Of a stretch of DNA of 22,533 bases, positions 9,468-20,634 are shown in pieces (positions within the stretch are counted from its first letter, which is position 1; each line of letters starts with the position of its first letter). Source of the DNA: Fonticula-like sp. SCN 57-25 (lineage: Eukaryota; Nucleariida; Rotosphaerida). Where the stretch lies: positions 1 to 22,533 of the forward strand of contig MEDX01000076.1 in the NCBI GenBank assembly GCA_001724245.1, read 5' to 3'. A model generated the notes under the pieces. The model was not told the origin of the DNA. It did not search any database and worked only from the letters and a program-made list of their open reading frames with translations. The position numbers and the translations under genes are program-made.

Positions 9468-11043
9468 ATGGCTGCGCCGCCCGTCAAGTTTTCCGGGGCG
9501 GTCATGCTCGCTGACTTGAACGACTTTATTGCACCTGGTGTTGAGTGCATCAAGCCAGTGGAATCAAAGAGGGTGGAGAAGAGGCCGGCCGACGAGAAGG
9601 GGTTAGCGTCGGTCCGCTTGGAGGAGGACGGAACGTATGTAGAGGTGAACAAGGTCGGGGTTGCAACGCGGCTGGAGCCAGCCCAAATCACGCTCAACGA
9701 CTGCCTTGCGTGTAGCGGCTGCGTGACATCCGCAGAAACGGTGCTCATCCAAATGCAGAGCGACGCCGAAGTAATGCGCGTTGTGCACGAGAACGAGCAC
9801 GCCATCGAGGTACGGGTCTCCTATTGTGTACGCAGACGCTCAATTGCCCCCCCTGCAGGAGGGCCGCCTCGGTGACGTGAAGCATATTGTAGTGTCTGTC
9901 TCGCCGCAGACGAGAGCCAGCTTTGCTGCAAAGTACGGGCTGAGCCCGCTGCAGGTTGCTCGCCGCTTTACAACATTTTTTACAAAGGTGCTCGGAGCGC
10001 GTGCAGTGTTTGATACCAGCTTTGGACGCGATGTGGCGTTGGTTGAAGGTGGGGCAGAGTTTGTCGAAAGGTTTCGAAAGGAGCAGTCGCTGCCTGTTCT
10101 GGCGTCATCGTGCCCTGGGTGGATTTGCTATGCCGAGAAGACGCACGGACAGGTTTTGCCCTTCATCAGCACCTGCAAGTCACCTATGCAAATCATGGGA
10201 ACGCTCATCAAGGAACAGTATGGTAGCTCCATTGGTCTTACGTACGCACGATCATTGCTTTTCTGTAATGCTCACGACTTTGCCAGGCCGGACAAGGTGT
10301 ACCACGTGTCTGTCATGCCGTGCTACGACAAAAAGCTCGAGGCGTCACGAGACGACTTTTTCAATGAAGCATATCGGACGCGCGACGTTGACTGCGTCCT
10401 TGTCTCGACGGAAGTGGAGAAAATGATGGCGGACCGCTCGACCACGATCCACGACTGGTCGGAGAGCGACTTGCACGAGGAAATGACCAAGCTTCGTCGC
10501 TCGCCAACAGGGGAGGTTGAGCTCGCCGGCTCGGAGGGCAGCGGTGCCGGAGGCGCGCTAGAGTTTGTGTTCCGCTACGCGGCTTGGGAGCTTTTTGGCG
10601 TCAAGGTGGATCAAATCGAGTACCGCGTCGGCCGAAATCCTGACTTTCGGGATGTGGAGCTGGAGGTCGACGGCAAGGTTGTGCTGCGCTTTGCGGCCGC
10701 GTATGGATTTAGGAATATTCAGAATTTTGTGCGGCGCGTCAAGACAAACAAGTCCCCCTATCATTATGTCGAGGTAATGGCGTGCCCTTCCGCGTGTGTG
10801 AATGGCGGAGGGCAGCTGCGGCCTGCAAATAGCCAGACGCTTAGCAAGGCAGACCTTTTGGAAATTGAGCGCATTTACTCCTCCGTGCCGCCCGTTTCGC
10901 CAGACGTTAGCAGCGACGCTCTTTCAAACATCTATCGCACAATGGGCTCCTCGCCGTACCAGGGAGCAGCTATTGACAAGTTTCACACGAGGTATCACGC
11001 GATTGAAACCGCCAACATTAGCGGACTTGCGGTTCAGTGGTAG
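9468..11043 (+). CDS. NAR1: Cytosolic iron-sulfur assembly factor NAR1 (NARFL/CIAO3)
   Basis: Exons 9468-9809 and 9859-11043 (49-base intron, GTACGG...GCAG, phase 0) give 508 residues, close to the usual 480-500. NAR1 is an iron-only-hydrogenase-like protein of the cytosolic Fe-S assembly pathway that links the early scaffold to the targeting complex. N-terminal cluster ligands are C27, C79, C82 and C85 (DCLACSGC). C-terminal cluster ligands are C199 ([15 protein letters not shown]), C269 (MPCYDKK), C423 and C427 ([13 protein letters not shown]). All eight are present. The chain ends in Trp (VQW), the conserved C-terminal residue used for docking on the CIA targeting complex. It is transcribed away from the PAS-protein gene. 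The protein is expected in the cytosol and to be essential, as in yeast; that is family knowledge. Confidence 0.95.
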
Positions 11044-11748
11044 TTTGCTGTGCAGGGGTAGAGCTAGGTTTTGTGCCGGTTGAAACGAGGTAGGAGCCGT
11101 ATCGCGAGTGTAATTAGTTGGTGTAAGTACCATAGGATACCCATTTTTGACAGAATTAATGCATTATTGTAAAAGGGTTTGGTTTCTTAGCATGATATCC
11201 CTGCCTGTGCCTTCAACATTCTTGTCCATCGGCCTTTGCGCGGGCGGCATTCCGCCAGATTGCAGTCTCAATGTCCATAAATGGTAATTGCTATCCAGTC
11301 CGGCCAATCACAACTGTTGGCGAGGCCGCGTCTTTTCGTTGCTGTTGTCGGTGGGTATAGCGTGTTTGTGTGGAAAGAAAGGGGCAAGGACGCGGCTGGC
11401 ACACTGAGCAGCGCGCCTGTGACTCTGTCTTTGTTGGGTTGCAGTGATCCCAAGGACCTTTTCCATCAAGAATCCGCCGCTTTCTGTTTGGATTTCTGGT
11501 GTAAGCCGTTTGAGTAAGCCGGGCCAGTCAGCGTTCCGACCTTCTCTTCTCACCTTGAAAGTCCGGGGGCCATCGAGAGATTCTTTGGCTTGACGCACTT
11601 TGGTGAAGTGTTTGGGCCATAGCCACGTTGGTTGCGCGAATTTGGTAGGTTTTGTACCGAGTCGTAGGTGCGCTAATCTTTTTTTCTTCTCTTTTCTTTG
11701 CTCAACTGAATAATTGTCTTCCCGTCTTACTAGATTAACGTCAGCAAC
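11044..11748. other. NAR1 3' region and ROCK promoter/5' UTR
   Basis: This 705-base spacer has no supported ORF. The last ~80 bases before the kinase ATG are pyrimidine-rich (TCTTTTTTTCTTCTCTTTTC, about 11679-11698). A CTTACTAG just before the start could be the acceptor of a 5' UTR intron, but this cannot be settled without transcripts. Confidence 0.4.
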
Positions 11749-14700
11749 ATGCCCGGAAACGACAAATTTGGAGAGCGCCAGCTCTCGCTCCGCGGCGAGT
11801 TGACGAACCCTTCGTCGGTTCTGTCGGTGGAGTCGCTCATGGACGCCATCCTTGCCGTGTTTTCCGAATCGGAGAAACTTGACCGGGCCAAGCTCCCTCA
11901 CCTCGACGCTTTTGTGAAGAGATGTGCGTTCGCGCGTAGATTCCAGGGCGTTGCTTGTTAACGACTAATGGCTTGCTGTAGATACACCGACGGTGAACCT
12001 GCTTCGTGGATCTCGCATGAACATGAACGATTTTCGCGTCATCAAGCTGCTTGGCCGCGGCGCGTTCGGCGAGGTGAACCTTTGCCAGAGCAAGCTCAAC
12101 AACGAGTACTATGCGGTTAAGAAGCTGAAGAAGAGCGAAATGGTGAATCGTCAAGAGGCGTTCTTTATGGAGGAGCGCGAGCTTCTTGGTCTCGCCCAGG
12201 GCACTTGGATTACACGGTTGGAGCATGCCTTCCAGGATAGCGAGTACCTCTACCTTGTTATGGAGTACCTTGCGGGTGGCAATCTGCTGAGCCTGCTGTA
12301 CAAGCAGGAGGTGTTTGACATTGAGTACACCCGCTTTTATCTGGCGGAAGCGATTCTTGGCATCCGCGAGATTCACAATTTGGGCTTTGTGTACCGCGAC
12401 CTCAAGCCGGACAACATGATGCTCGACCGCCACGGCCATATCAAGCTCGCCGATTTTGGCTCTGCGATCCGCGTGGACGAAAAGGGCTTTGTTCCTTCCA
12501 ATGTCCCTGTCGGCACGCCTTACTACATCGCCCCCGAAGTCCTGAAGGCGCAGGATGGCCGCGACAAGTATAGCTTCGAGTCCGACTGGTGGTCCCTCGG
12601 CATCGTGCTTTATGAAGTGATGGTCGGCGAGCCGCCCTTTTACAACGATTCCATGCTCAAGACGTATGGCATGATTATGAACCACAAGCAGCACTTGTCG
12701 TTCTCGGATGACCTTGGCCTTACCGCCGAGGCCATTGACCTGATTAAGAAGCTTTTGTGCGACAAGGAGGAGCGCCTCACGTACGACGGCATCCGCTCCC
12801 ATCCCTTCTTTGCGGGCGTCGACTGGGACAATTTGCACACCAAGACGCCGCCGTTCGTTCCCGAGCTTGCCGGGCCCGACGACACTAGCAACTTTGATGA
12901 GGACTTTGACGACGTTGCCCCTACCCCGAGCTACCTTAAGAAGGGCGACCGCCCGAGCGAATTTAGCGGAGAGGATTTGTCCTTTGTCGGCTACACGTTC
13001 TCGCGTGTCGGAATCTTTTCCGGAGATGGCGCGACGAAGGACGCCGCAAAGGCCGTCATTGAACATACCGCCTTGTCGCGCCAGGCCTCGGACATGTCCC
13101 GCACAACGGAAGTGGAGTTTAGGCGGTATCGCGAGGATGCCGAGCGTTGGCAGACAAAGTTCAAGGAGTCGCAGCAAAAGACGCAGCAGCTCGAGGCTCT
13201 TCGTGACCAGCTTGCTTCGGACCTTGACAAGAAGGAGCGTGCGGCGTCAGCCGAAGTGGCGTCGCGCCGCAGCGCAGAGCAGCATGCTGAGGAGCTGGAA
13301 AAGGGTAAGAAGGTGCTCGAGATTGAGCTCGAAGAGACCAAGCGCAAGCTTGCCTCGGACGGCAAGGCAAAGGCGACGTTGGAGAGCCGCATTTCAGAGC
13401 TCGAGGAGCTTCTCGCGAAGCAGAAGAAGGACCGCGAATCTCTTCTTGCCTCTACGCGCAGCGCAGAATCGGGCACGAAGGAGCTCGAGGAGAACATCGC
13501 TTCGCTTACCGAGCAGATCAAGGATAGGAGTAGCCAGATTTCTGCCCTTGAGGCTCGCATTGCCGAGTTGGTTGCCGCCAGGACCGCGTTGGAAGAGAAT
13601 CTCAAGGAGATTAGCACCCGGCTTGAGAACGAAAAGGAGGCACACGCTGTTACCCTGACCGAGATTGCTTCGCTCAAGGCCTCGCTTTCCAAGGCGGCGT
13701 CTCAGAATGGTGAGAAAGACGCTGAGACGCAGCGCCTCACTCAGCAGGCCGCCCTGCTGCAGTCTCAGCTTACCACTGCAAACGAGGCGCTTGAGCACGA
13801 GACTCAGGCCCGCGCCTCTCTCGCTCGCGTGAAGAATGACATTGAGAGCAAGCGCGCGTTGCTCGAGGTGGATGTCTCGCGCATCTCGGAGCAGCTCAAG
13901 GTTGCCGAGCAGAAGCGCAAGGCCGCAGTCGACAGGGTCGCGGAACTGGAGGCTTCCATTGCTACTCAAGGGCCGACCAGCCCGGTCGCCACCAACGGCG
14001 CTGGCAATGACCGCGAGCTCGAAAGCGTCAGGGCCGAACTCATTGCTGAGCGCGACATTCTAGCAAGGCAGAACGCGCAAGTGGAAGAGCTAAACAAAGA
14101 GAAGGCGTCGCTTGTGGTTAAGCTTGGCGACTTGCAGTCCTCCTTTGATGAGCAGCGCGACCTCCTGAACGCGGCACAGCGCAAGGTTGCCGATCTTCAG
14201 GCCGAGGCGAAGTTGGCAGCTGGCAACAATAAGGAGAACGTGGATGCTCGCAAGCTGCTCGAGGAGCGCGTCGCTCAGCTGCAGTCGGAGCTGAGCACGG
14301 CGGAGACAGCCGCCTCGCGCGACAAGAGTGAGGCTCGCAAGTTTGAGGAGCTCAAGACCACCCTTACATCCCAGCTTGCCGCCGCCGAGGCCAAGGCTCG
14401 CGATTTGCAGCGCGCGATAGACGACGACGCCGGCGCCAAGAAGAAGCTTCAGGATCAGTTGGAAGAGCTGCGTGCGAAGCAGTCCAAGGAGAAGACTACG
14501 AGCAAGCAGCTGCAGGAGGATGCTGAGGAGGCTGCGTCTGCCAAGGAGACGGCGGAGCGCGAGCTCGAAAAGGTCAAGCGTCAGCTTGAGGAGCTGACGC
14601 AGTCGACCCAGGCGCAGGATGCTGAACTCGCCGCTTTGCGCAAGGAGAGCGGGCTGCTGCGCGTCGAGCACGGCCAGCTGGAGAAGCGCCTCGCCGCTGA

Positions 14701-16450
14701 GCTGCAGGCCAAGGAGCAGCTCGAGTCCCAACTTGAGGAGAAGAATGCGTCCTCCGCCTCCAGTGCAGTGCAGGCTGCTGAGCTGCAGTGCAAGGTTGAT
14801 GACTTGACGACCGAGCGCGACCAGCTTCTCGAAAGCGTTACTGAGCTTCGCAACAAGGAGTCTGAAACAGAGGCGGCTTCGGGCGCTAATCAGAAGATCC
14901 TTGACGACCTCCATATCCAGCTGCGCGTGAAGGACGACCAGCTGAAGCAGTTCATCAAGCGTGCTGAGGTGACGTCCACGCCGTCGGAGATGAACATCAA
15001 GCTCCGCAAGGTTCGCGATGAGAATGCTCGGCTGCAGGCGCAGCTTGATGGCGAGAGCAAGGCTCGCAAGCACCTCGAACGGGAGCTGGGCGAGCTGAAG
15101 AGCCAAAAGGAGCGCGCTGATCGGGAAATTGAGGAACTTCGGAAAGCAAGCGCAGCCACAGCCGCGCTTGAGCGCAAGACTTCGTCCGCCTCGGCGATTT
15201 CCGCTGCCGGTAGCTCTGGTTCAAAGCGCTCGTCTACCATGATGGACGCTGCTGCGGGCGCGGGAGAGTCGTTTGTCAACTTTTTGCGCAAGACGACGAT
15301 CCGCAGGCAGAACAGCACCAATCTGCGGCCCGGCCTCTCTAACCTTAAGCCAACGTCGAACGATTTCAATCTTACCGACCGCGGCTTTGAGGGCTGGCTT
15401 AAGATGCCCAAGGAGAAGGGCGTCCGCCAGGGATGGATCAAGCGGTTCATCGTCGTTCGTGACTCGAAGGTGTACCTTGTGGACAAGGACAACAAGCACC
15501 AGTCGGAGGCACAGCAGATTGCCGATGTCAAGGCCGACGTTTTCATCGTAAGGGAGCCGACCAAGAACGGCCTTATGCACGTGAACGCCAAGGAGCTGCC
15601 CCTTATTTTCCTCATCTACGTGATGCAAACTGCGCCCGTACGTGCGACTGCGTCGGTCGAGGAGATTAAGGAGGCCGCCCCAAAGCCGGCCGTTACCGCC
15701 GAGGAGGCCTCGACAATCCTCACCGCGCGTCTCGCGTCCATGGCCTCTGACCGTAGCCGCGAGCAAAAGATTCTGGAGGGCGCGCAGGCCATGCTCAAGC
15801 TTTCCAAGGACAGTCAGCAGAAGAAGCTGACGCAGCTCAATGTTGAATCTTCGCAGAAGAAGATCGTCGAGATTGGAAAGGAGATTGCGCGCACCGAGGC
15901 GCTTCTCGCCAAGGCAAAGGCCGGCGAGGCTGTGGAGGTGGACGCGACCGCGCCCGTCGCATCGCCCGTCAAGGGTGGCAAGCAGAGCGTTTCGGTGGTA
16001 CGTTTGCTGCCTGCAGCTCCGCTTGCACTGATTGACTCACTCTCTTGTTTTTCCGCAGACTGATGACGTGTCCGGCGGCGCTGTGCATGAGCACATTGGT
16101 CACAAGTTCATTACCAAGAAGTACCATGTGCCGACGCTCTGCTACTACTGCGGCGATCAGCTCTATCAGGCTGGCAACACTGGCTACGAGTGCAAGCGTG
16201 CGTAGAACCATACGTGCTTTTCGCGTTTCTAATTGAATACTTATTTTCAGAATGCCAATTCGTCTGCCACTCGTCGTGCCACACGCTGGTGACGACCACG
16301 TGCGAGGAAAGCCAGCTGATGCGCACAATCACCCCGCTCATGTTCATGGCGCCGGACGAGTCCGACCGCGAGCGCTGGATGACAAACCTCATCGCGTTGA
16401 GGGAGAGCGTCACTTCAGGCGATGAGGATGCTGCCGCTGACGCTTCGTAA
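11749..16450 (+). CDS. ROCK: Rho-associated (ROCK/MRCK-type) AGC kinase with coiled coil, split PH, HR1-like and C1 domains
   Basis: Exons 11749-11923, 11982-15997, 16059-16197 and 16251-16450 give 1509 residues. An N-terminal capping helix region (VESLMDAILAVF) precedes the kinase domain at about 76-345: glycine loop GRGAFG 83-88, Lys105, catalytic YRDLKPDN with D198, DFG with D216, and activation segment VGTPYYIAPEV. The C-tail has the ROCK/MRCK hydrophobic motif (DLSFVGYTFSR). A coiled coil spans about 436-1122. The PH domain begins at about 1193 (GFEGWLKMPKEKGVRQGWIK) and is interrupted, as in ROCK. Its last strand and helix (LMFMAPDESDRERWMTNL) come at about 1470-1495. Inside the break lie an HR1-like helical segment (about 1300-1368) and a C1 zinc domain with all ligands: H1412, C1425, C1428, C1442, C1445, H1450, C1453, C1461. 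ROCK kinases act downstream of Rho on myosin light chain and actin. No CRIB motif is visible. Confidence 0.92.
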
Positions 16451-16980
16451 GTTGACCGCGCTTTCTCTCTTTTGCAGAAAACTAGTTTCCGTTTCCATCG
16501 ACAGCGCGTTATTGGCTCTTGCGCTCTCTCTGTGTTCCTTTTTCCTTTCTTTTCTTTCTGCCCCGTAAGATTTCCAATGTGATATGAATTGAATATGAAA
16601 AGCGATAATTCAAATATTTGCCATACGGACATTGCATGCAAGACTGCTCATATGAATCCCCTGATACGAGACATCTGCGAGAGGGACCAAAGGAGACCAA
16701 ACATTAGGAGCGTCTGAAAACCTCTATTGCCATGCGCCCGCGTGCGTCTGTATAGAACGATTACTCGTTCGAAATTTGGTCTGGCACACTGCACACTGCA
16801 GTAAGTGCATTATTACCCATATTGTTGTCGGTTCACTCCGCGACGTATGCCATAAAATAACAAAGGGATGGTGAACCGCATAAGCGCGATCGAAACGTCG
16901 TCACGTGATCTGTTTAAGGGGGAGCACCGCACAATTCCTGTTCAGATCGACGACGCCTGGGTGAGCACTATTTTCGCACA
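16451..16980. other. Spacer between ROCK and VTA1
   Basis: These 530 bases contain the ROCK 3' UTR and the VTA1 promoter. A CACGTG palindrome (E-box-like) occurs at 16902-16907, 79 bases before the VTA1 start codon. No ORF is supported. Confidence 0.45.
16902..16907. promoter_or_regulatory. CACGTG E-box upstream of VTA1
   Basis: The palindrome CACGTG within TCACGTGA matches the site bound by bHLH factors such as Cbf1, Pho4 and sterol regulators in fungi. Its position 79 bases upstream of the start codon is suitable. A six-base match is expected by chance several times in a window this size, so function is unproven. Confidence 0.25.
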
Positions 16981-17990
16981 ATGTCAGTTCCCGAGGAGTG
17001 CAAGGGCCTGACCCCTTTTTTGCAGCGCGCGAGCGAGCTTGAAGCGCGGGAACCGGTGATTGCGTATTACTGTACGACCTTTGTGTCATAGGACTTTTTC
17101 CTCCTCACGCCCGCACTCTGTCTTCAGGTCGTTACTATGTTATGAAGCAGGGCATGGCCAAGCGCACTGGCCAAAACAAGGCGCAGATCAACGCGTTTCT
17201 TGGCGGTGTTATGAACCAGCTTGAGGCCTCACGGCAGTCCGTTGATGACGCGACGCCCATCACCGATGAGCGCGTCGGCAAGGAGTATGTGGAAAACTTT
17301 GCACTCAAGATCTTCCTCAAGGCTGACAACGAGGACCGCTCGTCGGTGGGCACTGGGTTCGCGTTTGCTGTTCTCTCTTTACTTGGCCATGCTGACGCGT
17401 GCGCTATGTGTTTTAGCAAAACGGCGCGAGTTTTCCTCGCTGCAGCGACTTTTTTGGAAGTCTTGAACGCGTTCGGCGAGGTCGACGGCAACATTGCGGA
17501 AAAGATCCGATACAGCAAGTGGCGCGCGGCAGAGATCTTGCGCGCGGACAAAGAGGGTAGGGCGCCAGTTCCGCCGCCGTCAGTGGAGCCAGAGAGCGGC
17601 AGCAGCAGCGGTGGTGGTGGTGGCCTGGAGCAAGACACGGATGAGCCGTCTGCGTCGTTTCCGACCTCGCACTCGGCCCCACCGCCGAACCCGTTTGCGT
17701 CGTACGGGCAGACACAGCAGACACATGAGCCCGTGCTGCCGCCGCGGCAGCCTGTGGGGCAGCATCCGTCGCCGACCATGGCCGCGCACGCCGCTGCACC
17801 TCTGGAGGACGATGACATTGTCCCCGCAATGTACGACCCGCAGATCATCGCAGTCGTGCAAAAGCACGCGAGACATGTCATCTCCGCGCTTCAGTTTGAT
17901 GACGTCGATACAGCGCTTGACTTGCTTGAAAAGGCGACAGAACAGCTCAGGGCCGCTAAGGCGCAATTCGCCCAGAAGCATGGGCGCTAA
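16981..17990 (+). CDS. VTA1: Vacuolar protein sorting-associated protein VTA1 (LIP5)
   Basis: Exons 16981-17071, 17128-17356 and 17417-17990 give 297 residues. VTA1/LIP5 stimulates the Vps4 ATPase that disassembles ESCRT-III during multivesicular-body formation. The N-terminal tandem-MIT-like region reads TPFLQRASELEAREPVIAYY|CRYYVMKQGM, then VENFALKIFLKADNEDR and KTARVFLAAATFLEVLNAFG, all family blocks. The middle is a Pro/Ser/Gly-rich linker. The C-terminal Vps4-binding region (about 246-290, DPQIIAVVQKHARHVISALQ..DVDTALDLLEKA) is complete. The second intron (60 bases, weak donor GTTCGC) is in frame and free of stops; I spliced it because the result (DRSSVGTGKTARVF) has exactly the family spacing. 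A donor at 17342 would also keep frame but leaves the segment too short. Confidence 0.92.
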
Positions 17991-18042
17991 GTGTTTGTTT
18001 GTATCATAGTATATTTTATGGGTTTCGGTGTTCAAGGCTACC

Positions 18043-18048
18043 AATAAA
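18043..18048 (+). terminator. Poly(A) signal AATAAA for VTA1
   Basis: AATAAA lies 53 bases after the VTA1 stop at 17990, in AT-rich DNA, a normal distance for a fungal 3' UTR. No other canonical signal occurs nearer. Confidence 0.55.
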
Positions 18049-18241
18049 TGCGCATTTAAAGGATGTCGTAGGTATGCACGATTAACAACGCCTATCCGGA
18101 AATCCAATAGTGAACATAGAACATTAATGTCTACCACGAAAAACGGCAAACTACGCGGTATGCCACCTCGACGAAACTACCAGTATGATATGAAATGTTA
18201 GTCACATTCAGGAAAACTGAAGGCCAGGTGTGTTATAACAG

Positions 18242-18925
18242 TGTCTGCGACTTGTGAGTATCAATTTGGGCTGTGTACAATTGTTTCTGTGCTGGTTCGA
18301 CACTGTCTGCGACTTGTTTGAGCTGTGCACGATCGTTTCAGGACTGATATGACACTGCCTGCAATTTGTGGGTATCAATTTGAAGTGTATATGCTCAACT
18401 GCTGCACTGTTCTGACAATGTCTGCGACTTGTGGATACTGAACTAAACTGTGTACAGTCGATTCGGAACTTTATTGACACTGTCTGTAACTGGTGGATAC
18501 TGAACTGAACTGTGTACAGTCGATTCGCTACTGTTTTGATGCATTCCGCAACTGGTGGGTATCATTTTGGGCTGTGTACGGTCGATTCGGTACTGTTTAG
18601 ACACTGTCTGCGACTTGTGGGTACTGAACTGAACTGTGTACAGTCGATTCGCTACTGTTTTGACGCATTCCGCAACTGGTGGGTATCATTGTGGGCTGTG
18701 AACGGTCGATTCAGTACTGTTTAGACACTGTCTGCGACTTGTGGGTACTTAACTGAACTGTTTACAGTCGATTCGGTACTGTTTAGACACTCTCGGGATT
18801 ATGTGGATATTGGTTTGAACTGTGTACAGTCGATTCGGTACTGTTTTGACACTGTCCGCATATCTTGCATGTATATCTGTATTGTAGGTAACGGCATCGG
18901 CACTATTTTAACAGTGTCTGCGACA
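18242..18925 (+). repeat. 62-bp minisatellite, 11 units
   Basis: Units start at 18242, 18304, 18356, 18419, 18481, 18543, 18605, 18667, 18729, 18791 and 18853, with a 12th begun at 18915. All are 62 bases except unit 2 (52, a 10-base deletion) and unit 3 (63). A typical unit begins TGTCTGCGACTTGTGGGTA and contains ACAGTCGATTCGGTACTGT, a hyphenated inverted repeat (ACAGT...ACTGT). The central units are the most alike and the outer ones diverge, as expected of unequal exchange. Units 5-6 and 7-8 form a 124-base higher-order pair with only 8 differences. The unit is not divisible by three and no frame runs through the array, so it is non-coding. Confidence 0.9.
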
Positions 18926-20239
18926 ACTGCGAAACGTCCGTCTGGTCTTGCAAACACACTTCGTTCTGCTTTGATCACTTATGGAGTGGTCCAAACTGCA
19001 TCACTGCGCACTATTGTTATAGGCGACACTCCTGAGAAGTGCCAACGTGGAGCTCGCACGACCGACATGATTCAAACAACAGTGCGCTGACCGGCTGTCA
19101 AAGTGAAGTGTTCTCGTCGAGGACGTCACAACGTCCGTGCCTGTACGACACAATACACAAGAGCAGCAATACACAATAGAGCAATACACAATAGAGCAAT
19201 ACACAATAGAGCAGTCACTTCGGTGTCGGCGTAGCGGCAGAGTATCCATAGTTGCTCGCGCGTATATTCATTTTTGGTTCACAAAGGCCTTCAAAGCTAG
19301 CTGTTGGTATTGAAATGATGAAGGATTTTCGTCGATGGGATATAGTACGGATATTAATTATAGTAGAGCATATATTCTACAGTTTCCCGTCCACAACCAT
19401 CTTACGTGCTCAATTCAGTGCGTGCGTCCATAGTCGTACAATCGGTATCCGGCAATTGCCGAATGTGTGGGAGCAAAGGTCAGTGCCGAGATCCTCAAAA
19501 GGTTGGAGGCTCTGTTGGTAAAGCTGGCGTACCGTCTGAAGTGACGAGAAAAGGAAGAAACATCGTGTTTATTCATGTGCAACTACTAGTGAAACGAAAG
19601 GAGGTGCAGTTTCTGATCCCTTAAGATTGCACAACGGATTCTCTCGTTCGTTTGGTTTTTGAAAGTGAGAGAGTAAGGCGTAATACTTCACCCTTCCTTT
19701 GGAGCCTAACGAAACTGGTGTATTTCCATGTGTGTTCCGTGCATTGTCTGTCGTTGCAGCCTCCATCGCCTTGATGCACAAAACATCAGTAGAGAGGAGA
19801 CAGCGCAAAAGTAGAGATTTGCGTGTGTGATTCAACTGACATAAACAATCCAATCAACGAAAAGTAAAAGTGAGGTTCGATCGTTCATTGGATCGGATCA
19901 AGAATAAAAGAAGAAGAATCAACTGCAAACTGGTATCCGAAACCTCAATAATCAGTGCTCTGAGCTTATTCACGCTTGCACTGCGTATTGTCACACATAC
20001 ATGCTTTAACTGGGTTATGCAGGAGAAGCGCGAATGAGGGCGCGCGATATGGTCGTTACGTGACGTACTTGTGTCCTTGGTCGGCTGCATCGCTCGCACT
20101 TCGCGATGATATGATACTATAGCATCGGTGGTAAATGGACAAGAAGAGAATAACTCAACGGCATCGAGCAATTAACTTCATCATGTACCTCTTCAACAAA
20201 AACTAAACAGGCCACAGCCGCCGTAACCATGCGTAATTG
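18926..20239. other. Gene-poor tract
   Basis: I see no protein-like ORF on either strand. A 15-base tandem repeat lies near 19155-19215. The remainder is AT-rich, unremarkable sequence with short chance ORFs. One plus-strand ORF near 19406-19624 has a short Cys-containing stretch (NCRMCGSKGQC) but no other support. Confidence 0.45.
19155..19215. repeat. 15-bp tandem repeat
   Basis: Three head-to-tail copies of ACACAATAGAGCAAT lie at 19171-19185, 19186-19200 and 19201-19215 (the last ending CAGT). They are preceded by a 16-base variant at 19155-19170. Near-identity of the copies implies recent slippage. Confidence 0.85.
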
Positions 20240-20634
20240 GTCCTCAATTGGCATCATTCGATTTGCTTCATCGCGAGCTCTCAAACACACACTAAACCAT
20301 TGCTCCACGACTATTATTCTCTAAGAAATGAGTGTCACGAACCAGCCTGGCACGTGCCGCGCCCTCCCGCACCACGCGCAACTCGTCGTCAAGCGATGCC
20401 ATTCGACTGGTCCCATTGCGAGCTCTCGAACGCACCCTAAACCATTGCTCTACGACACGTATTCGTTGAGATATGATATGATTGCCAGGATCCCCCCCCT
20501 TATACGTACCGCGTCCTGCACCGCCATCGCTCTCTCGAATGGTCTCATTCGACTCGTCTCGTCGCGAGCTATCGAGCGCAGTCTAACCGATCGCTCTGCG
20601 ACACGTATTCGCGGACACACGAGCAACCGGTAGT
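20240..20634. repeat. Three diverged copies of a ~145-bp tandem repeat
   Basis: The conserved cores start at ATTCG 20256, 20401 and 20547 and run about 56-70 bases (to about 20325, 20470 and 20616). Each contains a GCGAGCT(C/A)TCGA-like block followed by CTAAACCATTGCTC-like DNA and CGAC. Spacing is 145 and 146 bases. DNA between cores is poorly conserved. Read on the minus strand, all three cores translate to a related charged helix (copies 1 and 2: VVEQWFSVCLRARDEANRM and VVEQWFRVRSRARNGTSRM; copy 3: SVRLRSIARDETSRM), but in different frames because 145 is not a multiple of three. Confidence 0.75.

Noticed and set aside
11837-13177. Long minus-strand ORF (446 codons) opposite the kinase domain
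   Set aside because: It is the antisense shadow of the ROCK exon in biased GC-rich codons, has no family motif, and overlaps a conserved kinase domain.
14090-15106. Minus-strand leucine-rich ORF of 338 codons
   Set aside because: It mirrors the Glu/Lys/Leu/Gln-rich coiled coil on the plus strand; the Leu richness comes from complementing CTC/AAG/CAG codons.
18512-19090. ORFs running through the 62-bp repeat
   Set aside because: The unit is not a multiple of three, frames change between units and the peptides are not repeated in phase.
19406-19624. Short plus-strand ORF with a Cys-rich start (NCRMCGSKGQC), considered as a transposase zinc-ribbon remnant
   Set aside because: Only three Cys residues occur with no following ligands, no catalytic domain nearby and no terminal repeats seen.
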